From Catalimonadaceae bacterium JC749 (GTDB lineage Bacteria > Bacteroidota > Bacteroidia > Cytophagales > Cyclobacteriaceae), in the NCBI GenBank assembly GCA_021730635.1, contig JAJNNC010000017.1, positions 62,001 through 126,000 of the forward strand: 64,000 bases of DNA. Direction: 5' to 3'. The translations under genes and the position numbers were made by a program. A model generated the notes under the pieces. The model was not told the DNA's origin. It did no database searches and worked only from the letters and a program-made list of their open reading frames with translations. Shown in pieces: positions 45,737 through 52,935 of the stretch (within the stretch, counting starts at the first letter, position 1; the number at the start of each line of letters is the position of its first letter).

Positions 45737-46162
45737 ATGAAGAAACCAATTTCCCTTGTTTGCATTATAGACGATGATGATTATTATGTTTTTGCTTTGA
45801 GTAGAATGATGAACCTTTTGGGGATGAGCGATAGAATCATTTCTTTTCCCAATGGTGAAGATGCCATAGATTATCTGACTATGGTCAAGGATTATCCTGT
45901 GCAGATACCAAATATTATTTTTCTGGATATAGAGATGCCAGTTATGGATGGTTGGGAATTCTTGAAAAACTTCATCCAAATTAAAGATCAACTTTCCAAG
46001 CCTGTTTGTGTTTATATTATCAGTTCTTCTAACGATTTAAAGTACATCCAAAAAGCCAAAGAATTTCCGGTAGTATCTGATTATTTAATAAAAGCAATTG
46101 ACAAAGCAGAACTGAAGCGTGTATTAGAAGAGGTGCAGGGAAGGAAAGAAAAAATAATGTAA
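45737..46162 (+). CDS. single-domain response regulator (CheY-like), paralogue 1
   Basis: 141 aa receiver domain only. Acidic pocket IIDDDDYY, phospho-acceptor Asp in IFLDIEMPVMDGW, Ser in YIISSSND and Lys in DYLIKAIDK (Ala follows Lys instead of the usual Pro). Paralogue of the gene at 47960: they share FPNGEDAIDFL/YLTMVKDYPVQIP almost completely. No output domain and no adjacent kinase, so it probably takes phosphate from an orphan kinase and acts by protein-protein contact. Lies in an AT-rich variable region. Confidence 0.92.
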   Translation: MKKPISLVCIIDDDDYYVFALSRMMNLLGMSDRIISFPNGEDAIDYLTMVKDYPVQIPNIIFLDIEMPVMDGWEFLKNFIQIKDQLSKPVCVYIISSSNDLKYIQKAKEFPVVSDYLIKAIDKAELKRVLEEVQGRKEKIM

Positions 46163-46268
46163 AAAAACTCACGAATAAAATTCAATACTTAGGTTTCGAT
46201 ATGTTCTCTTAACAGATATATTGTATTTCTCTCCTTCTTATAGCAATTAAATAGTCAAAGCAAGTATT

Positions 46269-46499
46269 TCAGTTTAACTCGCTTATATAGCAAGTACAAA
46301 TCTCTAAAATACCCTGGCCCGGAATGCGAATATTGTTGTTTTTAATTCTCAACTCAATTTCCTGGAGCGCACTATCCAATTCATGTTCATTGGAGAATTT
46401 ATAGGCATTTCGTTTAATTTCTGTCCAGGGATGGGTCTTATTTTTTTCTCCTGTAAAAAAATCGTTATTTGAATTTTTGATAATATAAAATTTCTTCAT
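46269..46499 (-). CDS. small hypothetical protein
   Basis: 76 aa beginning MKKFYIIKNSNNDFFTG, with a TW/H segment (KTHPWTEIKRNAYKFSNEHELDSALQEIEL) and ending ICTCYISELN. The amino-acid composition is protein-like and an exact TAATTTTG element lies on the minus strand at 46514-46521, 15 bases before the ATG, supporting expression. No family recognised. It sits in the gene-poor variable region between response-regulator copies. Confidence 0.55.
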   Translation of the reverse strand: MKKFYIIKNSNNDFFTGEKNKTHPWTEIKRNAYKFSNEHELDSALQEIELRIKNNNIRIPGQGILEICTCYISELN

Positions 46500-46885
46500 A
46501 ATAATGATTCTGACAAAATTAGAAATATGTGTAGTGTTAGTTTTTGTGTTTCTGTTTTGTAGATGCTAAAATAGGTATTCAAGAAGTGGCAAAACGTTCT
46601 GGCTAATTAAACTCACTGATCTCTCATAATAGTTCAAAGAAACAGTTTAGTACTTCAAACCTACCGGGAGTTACATTATATGTAGAAAAGGCTGGTATAT
46701 TCATGACACTAAATTTTTCTCAGGATGTTGTGAATATAGTAAGAGTATTGCGTTCGTAATATACAAACTAGCAGAGAAGGAAAAAAGGTAAAAAGTAGTG
46801 AAATCGGCTTAAATTTCAAGATTTCCCTGATTTTAAAAAAAAATAATGTTCATAAAAGTAAAATATGTACCTGTTCTGCAAAAGT
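46500..46885. other. AT-rich intergenic stretch
   Basis: About 390 bases. Only the putative -7 element of the small gene to the left (46514-46521, minus strand) is noted. No remnant frame recognised. Confidence 0.35.
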
Positions 46886-47071
46886 TCAAGCGTTGGTATT
46901 AGTTCGCTCCAACTCATGATTTGTCAGAAAAGTTAAGGCGGTATTTCGCATGGTATCCAAACCCTGACAATATTTTTCCAATTTCTCAGTGCATTCTTTT
47001 CTTTCTTGCCTTGTATCGTCATTTAGTAAAAAGAGCGTTAGCGCTGTATCTCCCCCTTTATCATCTTTCAT
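46886..47071 (-). CDS. doubtful small ORF
   Basis: 61 codons: MKDDKGGDTALTLFLLND, then KECTEKLEKYCQGLDTMRN and a C-terminal LTNHELERTNTNA. Charged and helix-prone, so it could be a genuine small protein, but it has no recognised family and no clear promoter. It lies just left of the broken response-regulator copy, in DNA that is decaying. Kept at low confidence. Confidence 0.3.
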   Translation of the reverse strand: MKDDKGGDTALTLFLLNDDTRQERKECTEKLEKYCQGLDTMRNTALTFLTNHELERTNTNA

Positions 47072-47133
47072 AATAACCCTTTAAAAAATCACATGAGTAA
47101 TAGGACTATTAACTAATTCTTATTTAATCTTTT

Positions 47134-47480
47134 ATGCAAAGTCCAGTCCTTTATCTTGTATAACAGATGATGATTTCTTTGTATTTTCCATAAAGAACGC
47201 CCTAGAAATCCATCATTTGGCGACATCAATGCTTGCTTTTTCTAATGGTAAAGAAGCCATGAATTATTTTATTGAAGTTAAAGATCAGCCGGAGCGACTA
47301 CCCGGTTTCATTTTTTTAGATATTAATATGCCAGGCATGAATGGTTGGCAGTTCCTTAAAAAATTTACAAAGCTCAGGAGTTAACTCTCCAAGTCTATCA
47401 GTATTTATATGGTAAGTTCATCTTTTGAAACCACAGACAATAGTCTTGATTATCAGTCAATGGGTAGCCGACTAGTGTGA
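47134..47480 (+). pseudogene. broken response regulator, paralogue 3
   Basis: From about 47136 the frame reads CITDDDFFVFSIKNALEI, then FSNGKEAMNYF and GFIFLDINMPGMNGWQFLKKF, clearly a receiver domain related to the intact copies on both sides. It lacks an in-frame start: the ATG at 47134 is one base out of frame. A TAA at 47382-47384 interrupts it after FTKLRS, yet similarity continues in the same frame (SISIYMVSSSFETTD) to a TGA at 47480, short of the C-terminal YLIKP helix. Thus frameshift, nonsense codon and truncation. An IS3 remnant begins 31 bases later. Confidence 0.85.
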
Positions 47481-47511
47481 ACTCTGGTAAGTAACATTAA
47501 TATTTATGTAA

Positions 47512-47694
47512 CCGGGAAAGCTTACGCAGAATAGCTTTGTGGAACGGCTTAAGGGTAGTCTGAGAAAAAAACTTTTGGATTCCTATGCCTTTCATTCACT
47601 CAAGCAAGTTCGGCAGATGATAGAAGTATGGAAGACAGATTTTAATTATGAAAATGGCCTCATCAGTCGCTCAACTTGGCCCGAAATAAAGTAA
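47512..47694 (+). mobile_element. IS3-family transposase (OrfB) C-terminal remnant
   Basis: Sixty codons plus stop read PGKLTQNSFVERLKGSLRK then KLLDSYAFHSLKQVRQMIEVW, matching the last part of IS3-family DDE transposases (the NxFIERFNGSLRxELLD region containing the catalytic Glu, then the WxxxYN motif, here WKTDFNY). The conserved RPH tail and the N-terminal two-thirds are missing, and no terminal inverted repeats were found. It abuts the truncated response regulator, so the insertion or its deletion probably destroyed that gene. Confidence 0.8.
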
Positions 47695-47959
47695 AGGCTC
47701 AAGGCTAGGGGGTTTCTTAAAATTACACTTATGTTTTTTATTTGGCCAATTGCCTTAGCTGTAAAAGGCTGGAGTATATTTTTTTTCAACAAACTACCAC
47801 AACAAAGCGCTCAAAGAAAAAGTAAATCTAAACCCACCATTACCACCTTTTTAATGACAAACAATCTATTATCACATATGTTATTTTATATTTATTTAAT
47901 ATTAATTTATATTTTTTAAATAAATATTTTTGTATTTATAAACTAAACATTAAATGATT
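47695..47959. promoter_or_regulatory. AT-rich leader of response regulator 2 with -7 element
   Basis: Very AT-rich 265 bases. TATTTTTG at 47925-47932 is an exact TAnnTTTG and ends 28 bases before the ATG at 47960, the same distance as at paralogue 1. A 62-codon frame at 47731-47919 is low-complexity and not believed. Confidence 0.55.
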
Positions 47960-48382
47960 ATGGATAAATCAAAACCTCTGGCTTGTGTCATTGACGATGA
48001 TGAGTTCTACGTCCTGGCGCTAACAAGAATGATTGAAATCTTTAAACTGGCGGAATCTACCATTCACTTTCCCAATGGAGAAGATGCTATTGATTTTCTT
48101 ACCATGGTCAAAGATTATCCTGTACAGATACCCGATATCATATTTCTGGATATCAACATGCCTATTATGAATGGCTGGAGATTTCTTGATAAATTTATAA
48201 ACCTCAAGGATCAGCTTTCTAAGCCTGCCAAAATCTATATGACGAGCTCTTCTTTCAACAGCCTGGATATGTATAAGGCTAAAACTTATGGGACAATAGC
48301 TGACTACCTTATTAAACCAGTAATGAAGGCAGATTTAATTAGGGTATTCAAGGAATTGCAAAATGAAAGAGCGATTTCTTGA
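47960..48382 (+). CDS. single-domain response regulator (CheY-like), paralogue 2
   Basis: 140 aa. The start at 47960 (MDKSKPLAC) lines up residue for residue with the paralogue (MKKPISLVC) and keeps the same promoter distance; an ATG two codons earlier is in frame. Acidic residues VIDDDEFY, phospho-acceptor Asp in IFLDINMPIMNGW, Thr/Ser in YMTSSSFN and Lys-Pro in DYLIKPVMK are all present. Single receiver domain with no output. The shared FPNGEDAIDFLTMVKDYP segment shows recent duplication with 45737. Confidence 0.92.
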   Translation: MDKSKPLACVIDDDEFYVLALTRMIEIFKLAESTIHFPNGEDAIDFLTMVKDYPVQIPDIIFLDINMPIMNGWRFLDKFINLKDQLSKPAKIYMTSSSFNSLDMYKAKTYGTIADYLIKPVMKADLIRVFKELQNERAIS

Positions 48383-48403
48383 GGAAGAATGAGATTAAAG
48401 AGG

Positions 48404-48487
48404 TGCTAGAGGTGGGAGTCGAACCCACACGAGATTACTCTCACACGCCCCTGAAACGTGCGCGTCTACCAGTTCCGCCACTCCAGC
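48404..48487 (-). tRNA. tRNA-Leu (anticodon CAG)
   Basis: Minus-strand cloverleaf of 84 nt: acceptor GCTGGAG/CTCTAGC with discriminator A, D stem GCG/CGC, anticodon stem CACGT/GCGTG with loop TTCAGGG (anticodon CAG), long class II variable arm GAGA-gtaa-TCTC, and T arm GTGGG-TTCGACT-CCCAC. CCA is not encoded. Reads CUG leucine codons. It bounds the AT-rich variable region. Confidence 0.95.
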
Positions 48488-48587
48488 ATGGTACAAATAT
48501 GATATAGTTTTTGATTTCTTACAAAGGTAATAGCAAAAAAACTAAGCTATTTTTTTAAGGACCTTGTCGTAACACCCCTTGTTATCT

Positions 48588-49121
48588 TCAGTAAATTCTT
48601 CGTACGCCCTGAAATCTTTTTTGATAGTAAGGATGTGCTAAAGAATCAATGCGGATACCCTGGCTGCTGGAAGCATGAATAAAAGTGACATCATTATTTT
48701 CTAAGGCCACCTCTATCACCAGCCCTACATGATTAATGTTATTTTTCAGATTATGGAAAAAAACAAGATCTCCTTTTCTGATGCTATCCATGCTGATTTC
48801 CTTGCCTTGGGTAAACTGGGTTCGAGAGGAAGCATTCAACTGTATGCCTACATGCTGAAAAACATAACGGGTAAAGCCTGAGCAGTCAAAACCTTCCGGA
48901 TTTTTTCCTCCATACCGGTAAGGGGCCCCTTGAAAAGCTAAAGCATAATTGACAAGACTATCCGTTTTTTCTTCCAACCCTAATTTCACGCTGTGGCTCA
49001 CCGGATCTGTAGTCCGGGTAGCTGTCAGGAAAATGACTATGCCACTCAGGAGAAAATAGAGTTCTATTCGTTTGAGCAGTCTGCCTGCGTAAAAACAAAC
49101 CAACTGATGGGGTGGTATCAT
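48588..49121 (-). CDS. NlpC/P60 family cell-wall peptidase
   Basis: 177 aa. An N-terminal hydrophobic segment (IELYFLLSGIVIFLTATRTT) anchors or exports it. The NlpC/P60 domain (about 52-177) has the full catalytic set: Cys80 in GFDCSGF, His131 in NHVGL and His149 in FIHAS, after PYRYGGKNPEG. Such enzymes cleave gamma-D-Glu-meso-DAP bonds of peptidoglycan stem peptides. Last gene of a minus-strand operon running from pcm; spacing to the upstream hypothetical gene is nine bases. Confidence 0.93.
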   Translation of the reverse strand: MIPPHQLVCFYAGRLLKRIELYFLLSGIVIFLTATRTTDPVSHSVKLGLEEKTDSLVNYALAFQGAPYRYGGKNPEGFDCSGFTRYVFQHVGIQLNASSRTQFTQGKEISMDSIRKGDLVFFHNLKNNINHVGLVIEVALENNDVTFIHASSSQGIRIDSLAHPYYQKRFQGVRRIY

Positions 49122-49130
49122 AATCTGCGT

Positions 49131-49646
49131 TTAACCTAAAAACAACTCCTGCAAACTTTGCCAAAGTTTTTTCTTCTTAAGGGGATCCTGCCTGAGATCG
49201 TTCAGCGAATCAGCCAGAAGAAATTTTCTTCGGGTATCGTCACTACTAACCGTATATTTTACAAAAAAGTTGCTTATAGGCCAAGCGTCCGGCTCAGCGC
49301 CAAATGAGATAAAAATTTGAAAAGGAATATTTTTTAGTATTTCAGGAAGCATAGCAGGCTCAAAAGGCACATTTTTCAAATTTATCAGCGCCACATCTTC
49401 CAGTGAAAGTGCTACGGCATTCAGGATATTTTGTAAGAGTTGTTCGTTGGTCTGTGAGATAAAAGCTGTATGGTTTTCTTCTACAAGGATGAGTACCTTT
49501 TTTTTATTGCCACCTAGCACGGGAATGTTTGAAAGATCCGGCTTTGTTTCCGCTTGGCCTGGTGAGAAAGAAGGTTCCTTGATACTATAGATGGGTTCCT
49601 TCAGAAAGAAGGGAAGAAAGTGAAGGCCATCGTCAGCTTCTGTCAT
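49131..49646 (-). CDS. conserved hypothetical protein
   Basis: 171 aa soluble protein. After a disordered N-terminus, KKVLILVEENHTAFISQTNEQLLQNILNAV and ALINLKNVP suggest an alternating beta/alpha core; FQIFISFGAEPDAWPIS and the C-terminal KKKLWQSLQELF follow. The pattern recalls Bacteroidota proteins resembling DNA polymerase III psi-type subunits, but I cannot confirm that. It lies three bases from the thioesterase gene and nine from the NlpC/P60 gene, so it is translated from the same mRNA. Confidence 0.65.
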   Translation of the reverse strand: MTEADDGLHFLPFFLKEPIYSIKEPSFSPGQAETKPDLSNIPVLGGNKKKVLILVEENHTAFISQTNEQLLQNILNAVALSLEDVALINLKNVPFEPAMLPEILKNIPFQIFISFGAEPDAWPISNFFVKYTVSSDDTRRKFLLADSLNDLRQDPLKKKKLWQSLQELFLG

Positions 49647-49649
49647 CGA

Positions 49650-50171
49650 TTAGTTTTTTATGTCAAAAATAGATTTTAATTCATGGGCTTCTTCAGGTTT
49701 CATTCTTCCGGCCAGCACCAAACGAAGTTGTCTTCTTCTCAGGGCACTTTCAAATAAAGTAATTTCCTCATGGGCTTCAGGAATCACTTCCGGTACTTCT
49801 ATTTTGTTTCCCTCCATATCGATGGCTACCATCGTAAAAAAAGCGCGATGGCTTTCTACTATCCTCTGTTGGGGAACATCTTCTGCCTGTACCTCAATGT
49901 GTACTTCCATAGAAGTGTTAAAGGCTCTTGTCACTTTAGCTTTCAGGGTGACCACATTCCCGATTTTAATGGGTTGAGAGAAGGATACATTATCCACAGA
50001 AGCAGTGACTACATAACTGTTGGCATGTTTCTGTGCAGCAATAGCAGCCACAATATCCATCCAGTATAAAAGCCGGCCTCCCATCAATCCATTCAAACCA
50101 TTGATATCATTTGGAAATACCATTTCTGTCATGGTTGTAAAAGAGGCCTGGGCGGGTTTCGCATCTCGCAT
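49650..50171 (-). CDS. acyl-CoA thioesterase (hotdog fold)
   Basis: 173 aa. One hotdog domain with the YciA/BFIT-type active-site block: NGLMGGRLLYWMDIVAAIAAQKHA (Asp/Gly region), VDNVSFSQPIKIGNVVTLKAKV and VHIEVQAED. A helical C-terminal tail (VLAGRMKPEEAHELKSIFD) is characteristic of the Acot-like acyl-CoA hydrolases. It hydrolyses acyl-CoA to free acid and CoA in the cytosol; chain preference unknown. Second gene of the pcm operon, ten bases after it. Confidence 0.9.
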   Translation of the reverse strand: MRDAKPAQASFTTMTEMVFPNDINGLNGLMGGRLLYWMDIVAAIAAQKHANSYVVTASVDNVSFSQPIKIGNVVTLKAKVTRAFNTSMEVHIEVQAEDVPQQRIVESHRAFFTMVAIDMEGNKIEVPEVIPEAHEEITLFESALRRRQLRLVLAGRMKPEEAHELKSIFDIKN

Positions 50172-50181
50172 AGGTTAATTG

Positions 50182-50835
50182 TTAATTTTGCCAGCCGTAT
50201 TCGCCCAGCAGCGGAACAAAGCTAAAGTTAGGAAATTCTTTTTTGGTGATCTGGCCGTCTGGTTCTTTTTGTACCAGAAGCATGCGCTGAGATTGGCGGT
50301 CGCCTACCGGAATAACCAACCGACCACCCGGTTTAAGTTGTTCTATCAGTGCCAGTGGGACCGTAGGAGCTCCTGCCGTGACAATGATACCATCAAAAGG
50401 GGCGTATTGTGGCAAGCCCTTCGAGCCATCGCCATGAAAAGTATGGGCCTTATAACCAAGTTTTTGAATTGTCTTCCTGGCCCGTTGGTACAATATCCAG
50501 TTATATTCAATGGTATAGACCTGAACGCCCATAGCCAGGAGTACACAACACTGGTAGCCCGAGCCGGTGCCAATTTCCAGTATTTTTGCTTTAGGCTGCA
50601 CATCGAGCAATTGGGTCTGAAATGCCACAGTAAATGGTTGAGATATGGTCTGCCCTTCTCCTATCTGGAATGCCTTATCCTGGTAAGCATGTTCCAGAAA
50701 TGCTTCGTCCAGAAAAACATGCCTCGGGACCGTATCAATAGCATGAAGAACTTTTTCGCTGGTGATTCCTTTCTTTTGGATGGTTCTTACCAAAGCCCTA
50801 CGCATTCCCTTATGTTTATAACTATCCTCAAACAT
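50182..50835 (-). CDS. pcm: protein-L-isoaspartate O-methyltransferase
   Basis: 217 aa from the ATG at 50835 (MFEDSYKHKGMRRALV), the normal length for this family. The frame is open to 50964, but the extra 43 residues have no similarity. SAM-binding motifs: ILEIGTGSGYQCCVLLAM, VYTIEYN and GDGSKGLPQYAPFDGIIVTAGAP. The substrate-binding region IGEGQTISQPFTVAFQTQLL is intact. It repairs isoaspartyl damage in proteins by methylating the alpha-carboxyl. First gene of the operon with the thioesterase, a hypothetical protein and NlpC/P60. Confidence 0.93.
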   Translation of the reverse strand: MFEDSYKHKGMRRALVRTIQKKGITSEKVLHAIDTVPRHVFLDEAFLEHAYQDKAFQIGEGQTISQPFTVAFQTQLLDVQPKAKILEIGTGSGYQCCVLLAMGVQVYTIEYNWILYQRARKTIQKLGYKAHTFHGDGSKGLPQYAPFDGIIVTAGAPTVPLALIEQLKPGGRLVIPVGDRQSQRMLLVQKEPDGQITKKEFPNFSFVPLLGEYGWQN

Positions 50836-51015
50836 GGCAAAGTTTCTTTTTGGAATCCGCATATGATGATCAACGGGGTAAATGAGAGTTTCCGAATTTC
50901 CCGCGAATATAAGCATCCTTCCTGCTTCGTCCAATGACCTGATAATAATGAATATTTTTTGCAAGTCAAATACAAAACTTTATCTTTATAAGTAGTTGAA
51001 TATCAAACAGAAACT

Positions 51016-51459
51016 ATGGGAAATAAAAAAGTTAAGGTAGATAATAATTTAAATGTCATTGTGGGAAAGGCTTCCCGGTTAATGAGTAACCGCTTGAGCA
51101 AGAACCTCTCTGAATTTAATGTTACCTCCGAACAATGGGCCGTTTTAGCCAGTTTATGGAAAAAAAATGGCCAAACCCAGCAGGATTTAGCCAATATTGC
51201 TAATAAAAATAAAGCTAGCATTACCCATCTGATTGATAACATGGAGAAGCGGAGCCTGGTCGTGCGGCAATCAGATGAAGGAGACCGGCGTAATAACCTG
51301 ATATTTTTAACTGAAGAAGGTAAAAATATGAAGGAAACACTCAATAAAATCGTAAAAAAAACGACTAAAGAGATTACGAGTGGTATTGACAAGAAGGATT
51401 TAAAAATCAGTAAAAAGGTTCTCAAGAAAATAATAGAAAACCTGGTGGCCGAGTCATGA
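51016..51459 (+). CDS. MarR family transcriptional regulator
   Basis: 147 aa winged-helix regulator. Recognition part QWAVLASLWKKNGQTQQDLANIANKNKASITHLIDNMEKRSLV and wing QSDEGDRRNNLIFLTEEGK are standard MarR features. Divergent from pcm and 12 bases before the soluble histidine kinase, so it likely regulates or belongs with the kinase/flavoprotein pair. No Cys in the DNA-binding domain region that would indicate thiol sensing. Confidence 0.92.
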   Translation: MGNKKVKVDNNLNVIVGKASRLMSNRLSKNLSEFNVTSEQWAVLASLWKKNGQTQQDLANIANKNKASITHLIDNMEKRSLVVRQSDEGDRRNNLIFLTEEGKNMKETLNKIVKKTTKEITSGIDKKDLKISKKVLKKIIENLVAES

Positions 51460-51471
51460 TATATATTCCCT

Positions 51472-52866
51472 ATGGAAACTTCTTTACTTGACGATGTAAA
51501 AGCCGTTCCTACCTTTCAAGGAATACCGGAGGAACATTTACAATGGTTGATTGACCATGCAGACCTGATCACACTGAAGGCTGGCGATTATCTTTTTAAG
51601 AAAGGAGACCCTGCCCTTTACATGTATGTCATTCTGGAAGGGAATATTCAGATAAAACTGCCTCAGGGAAATCAATACCGGGAGGTAGCTACACAGGAAA
51701 AAGGCACTATTACCGGATTGTTGCCCTTTTCCCGAATGAAAGAAGCTGCCGGGAATGGGATCGCTACCGGTCCTACACGGGTGTTGTCATTGCACAAAGA
51801 ACATTTTGAGGAGATGGAAAAAGTAAGCCATGAAATGGTGCAGGCCCTGGTATCGGTGATGACTTCCCGTACCAGAGATTTTACCCGTCTGCAACAGCAG
51901 AATGAAAAAATGATGGCTTTGGGAAAATTGTCGGCAGGGTTGGCACATGAGTTAAACAACCCGGCTTCAGCGATTGTGCGCAGTTCTGCCACTCTGAAAA
52001 AACATTTACATACAACTCCCGAGACCTTCAAACAGGTAATCTCTATCCGTATGACTCCCGAAGAGGTGGATGCGGTGAATGATATTTTGTTTTCCAAGAT
52101 CGCACAAAAACTGGAAAATCATCTGAGTATGCTGGAGCGTACCAATCGGGAAGAGGAGATAGCCGAATGGCTGGAAGATCATGGCGTGGAAGACGGATAT
52201 GGCATGGCAGAAACTTTTGTGTCTTTCGACCTGACCATGGATGAAATAGAAGAGATCGGTGAGATAGTGAAGCCTGAGTATATACCACCTGTATTTGGTT
52301 GGCTCAACAATGTGCTGACAACCGAAAGACTGGTCAATGAAATTGAACATGCTTCGCTGCGTATTGCTGAACTGATACAGTCAGTGAAGACGTATTCTCA
52401 CATGGATAAGGCACCCGACCGGGAGTTAAGTGATATTCATACCGGCATCAATAGTACTTTGACCATGCTGGGCCATAAAATCAAGGAAAAAAACATAGAA
52501 GTGATTAAAAATTATCAGGGGAACTTGCCCAAACTGTCTCTGTATGTGAGTGAAATGAATCAGGTATGGACAAATCTGATTGACAACGCCATTGATGCCA
52601 TGAACCCAGGAGGGCGACTGGAAATCAAAACCTGGCAGGAACTGAATAATATCAAGGTTGACATTATAGACAATGGTTCCGGTATTCCACCAGATATTAT
52701 CAACCAAATTTTTGACCCTTTTTTTACCACCAAAGAAGTAGGCAAAGGCACTGGCTTGGGGTTGGATATTGTAAAGAAAATCGTAGATCAACACCAGGGC
52801 TCTGTCGATGTGACTTCCAGTCCGGGCCATACGGTTTTCAGGTTGTGTTTTCCTATGCACGCTTAG
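51472..52866 (+). CDS. soluble histidine kinase with N-terminal cyclic-nucleotide-binding domain
   Basis: 464 aa without membrane segments. Residues about 10-115 form a cNMP-binding (CRP-like) domain: [22 protein letters not shown]. Then HisKA with H159 ([18 protein letters not shown]), a long helical insert (about 180-300), and HATPase with N box ([15 protein letters not shown]), [25 protein letters not shown]. It likely phosphorylates the response-regulator domain of the flavoprotein encoded 69 bases downstream. The insert between His and ATPase domains is longer than usual. Confidence 0.93.
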   Translation: METSLLDDVKAVPTFQGIPEEHLQWLIDHADLITLKAGDYLFKKGDPALYMYVILEGNIQIKLPQGNQYREVATQEKGTITGLLPFSRMKEAAGNGIATGPTRVLSLHKEHFEEMEKVSHEMVQALVSVMTSRTRDFTRLQQQNEKMMALGKLSAGLAHELNNPASAIVRSSATLKKHLHTTPETFKQVISIRMTPEEVDAVNDILFSKIAQKLENHLSMLERTNREEEIAEWLEDHGVEDGYGMAETFVSFDLTMDEIEEIGEIVKPEYIPPVFGWLNNVLTTERLVNEIEHASLRIAELIQSVKTYSHMDKAPDRELSDIHTGINSTLTMLGHKIKEKNIEVIKNYQGNLPKLSLYVSEMNQVWTNLIDNAIDAMNPGGRLEIKTWQELNNIKVDIIDNGSGIPPDIINQIFDPFFTTKEVGKGTGLGLDIVKKIVDQHQGSVDVTSSPGHTVFRLCFPMHA

Positions 52867-52935
52867 CCATTGCCTGCAAAAATTTATTTGAATAAACTAC
52901 CTTCCTACTTATCTTTTATGCCGTAATATATTGAT

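Noticed and set aside
47731-47919. 62-codon plus-strand frame before response regulator 2
   Set aside because: Low-complexity, hydrophobic end created by poly-AT; overlaps the promoter region.
48404-48487. tRNA 3' end as an attachment site for an island
   Set aside because: No second copy of the tRNA end and no integrase gene were seen in the window, so only a weak note was kept.
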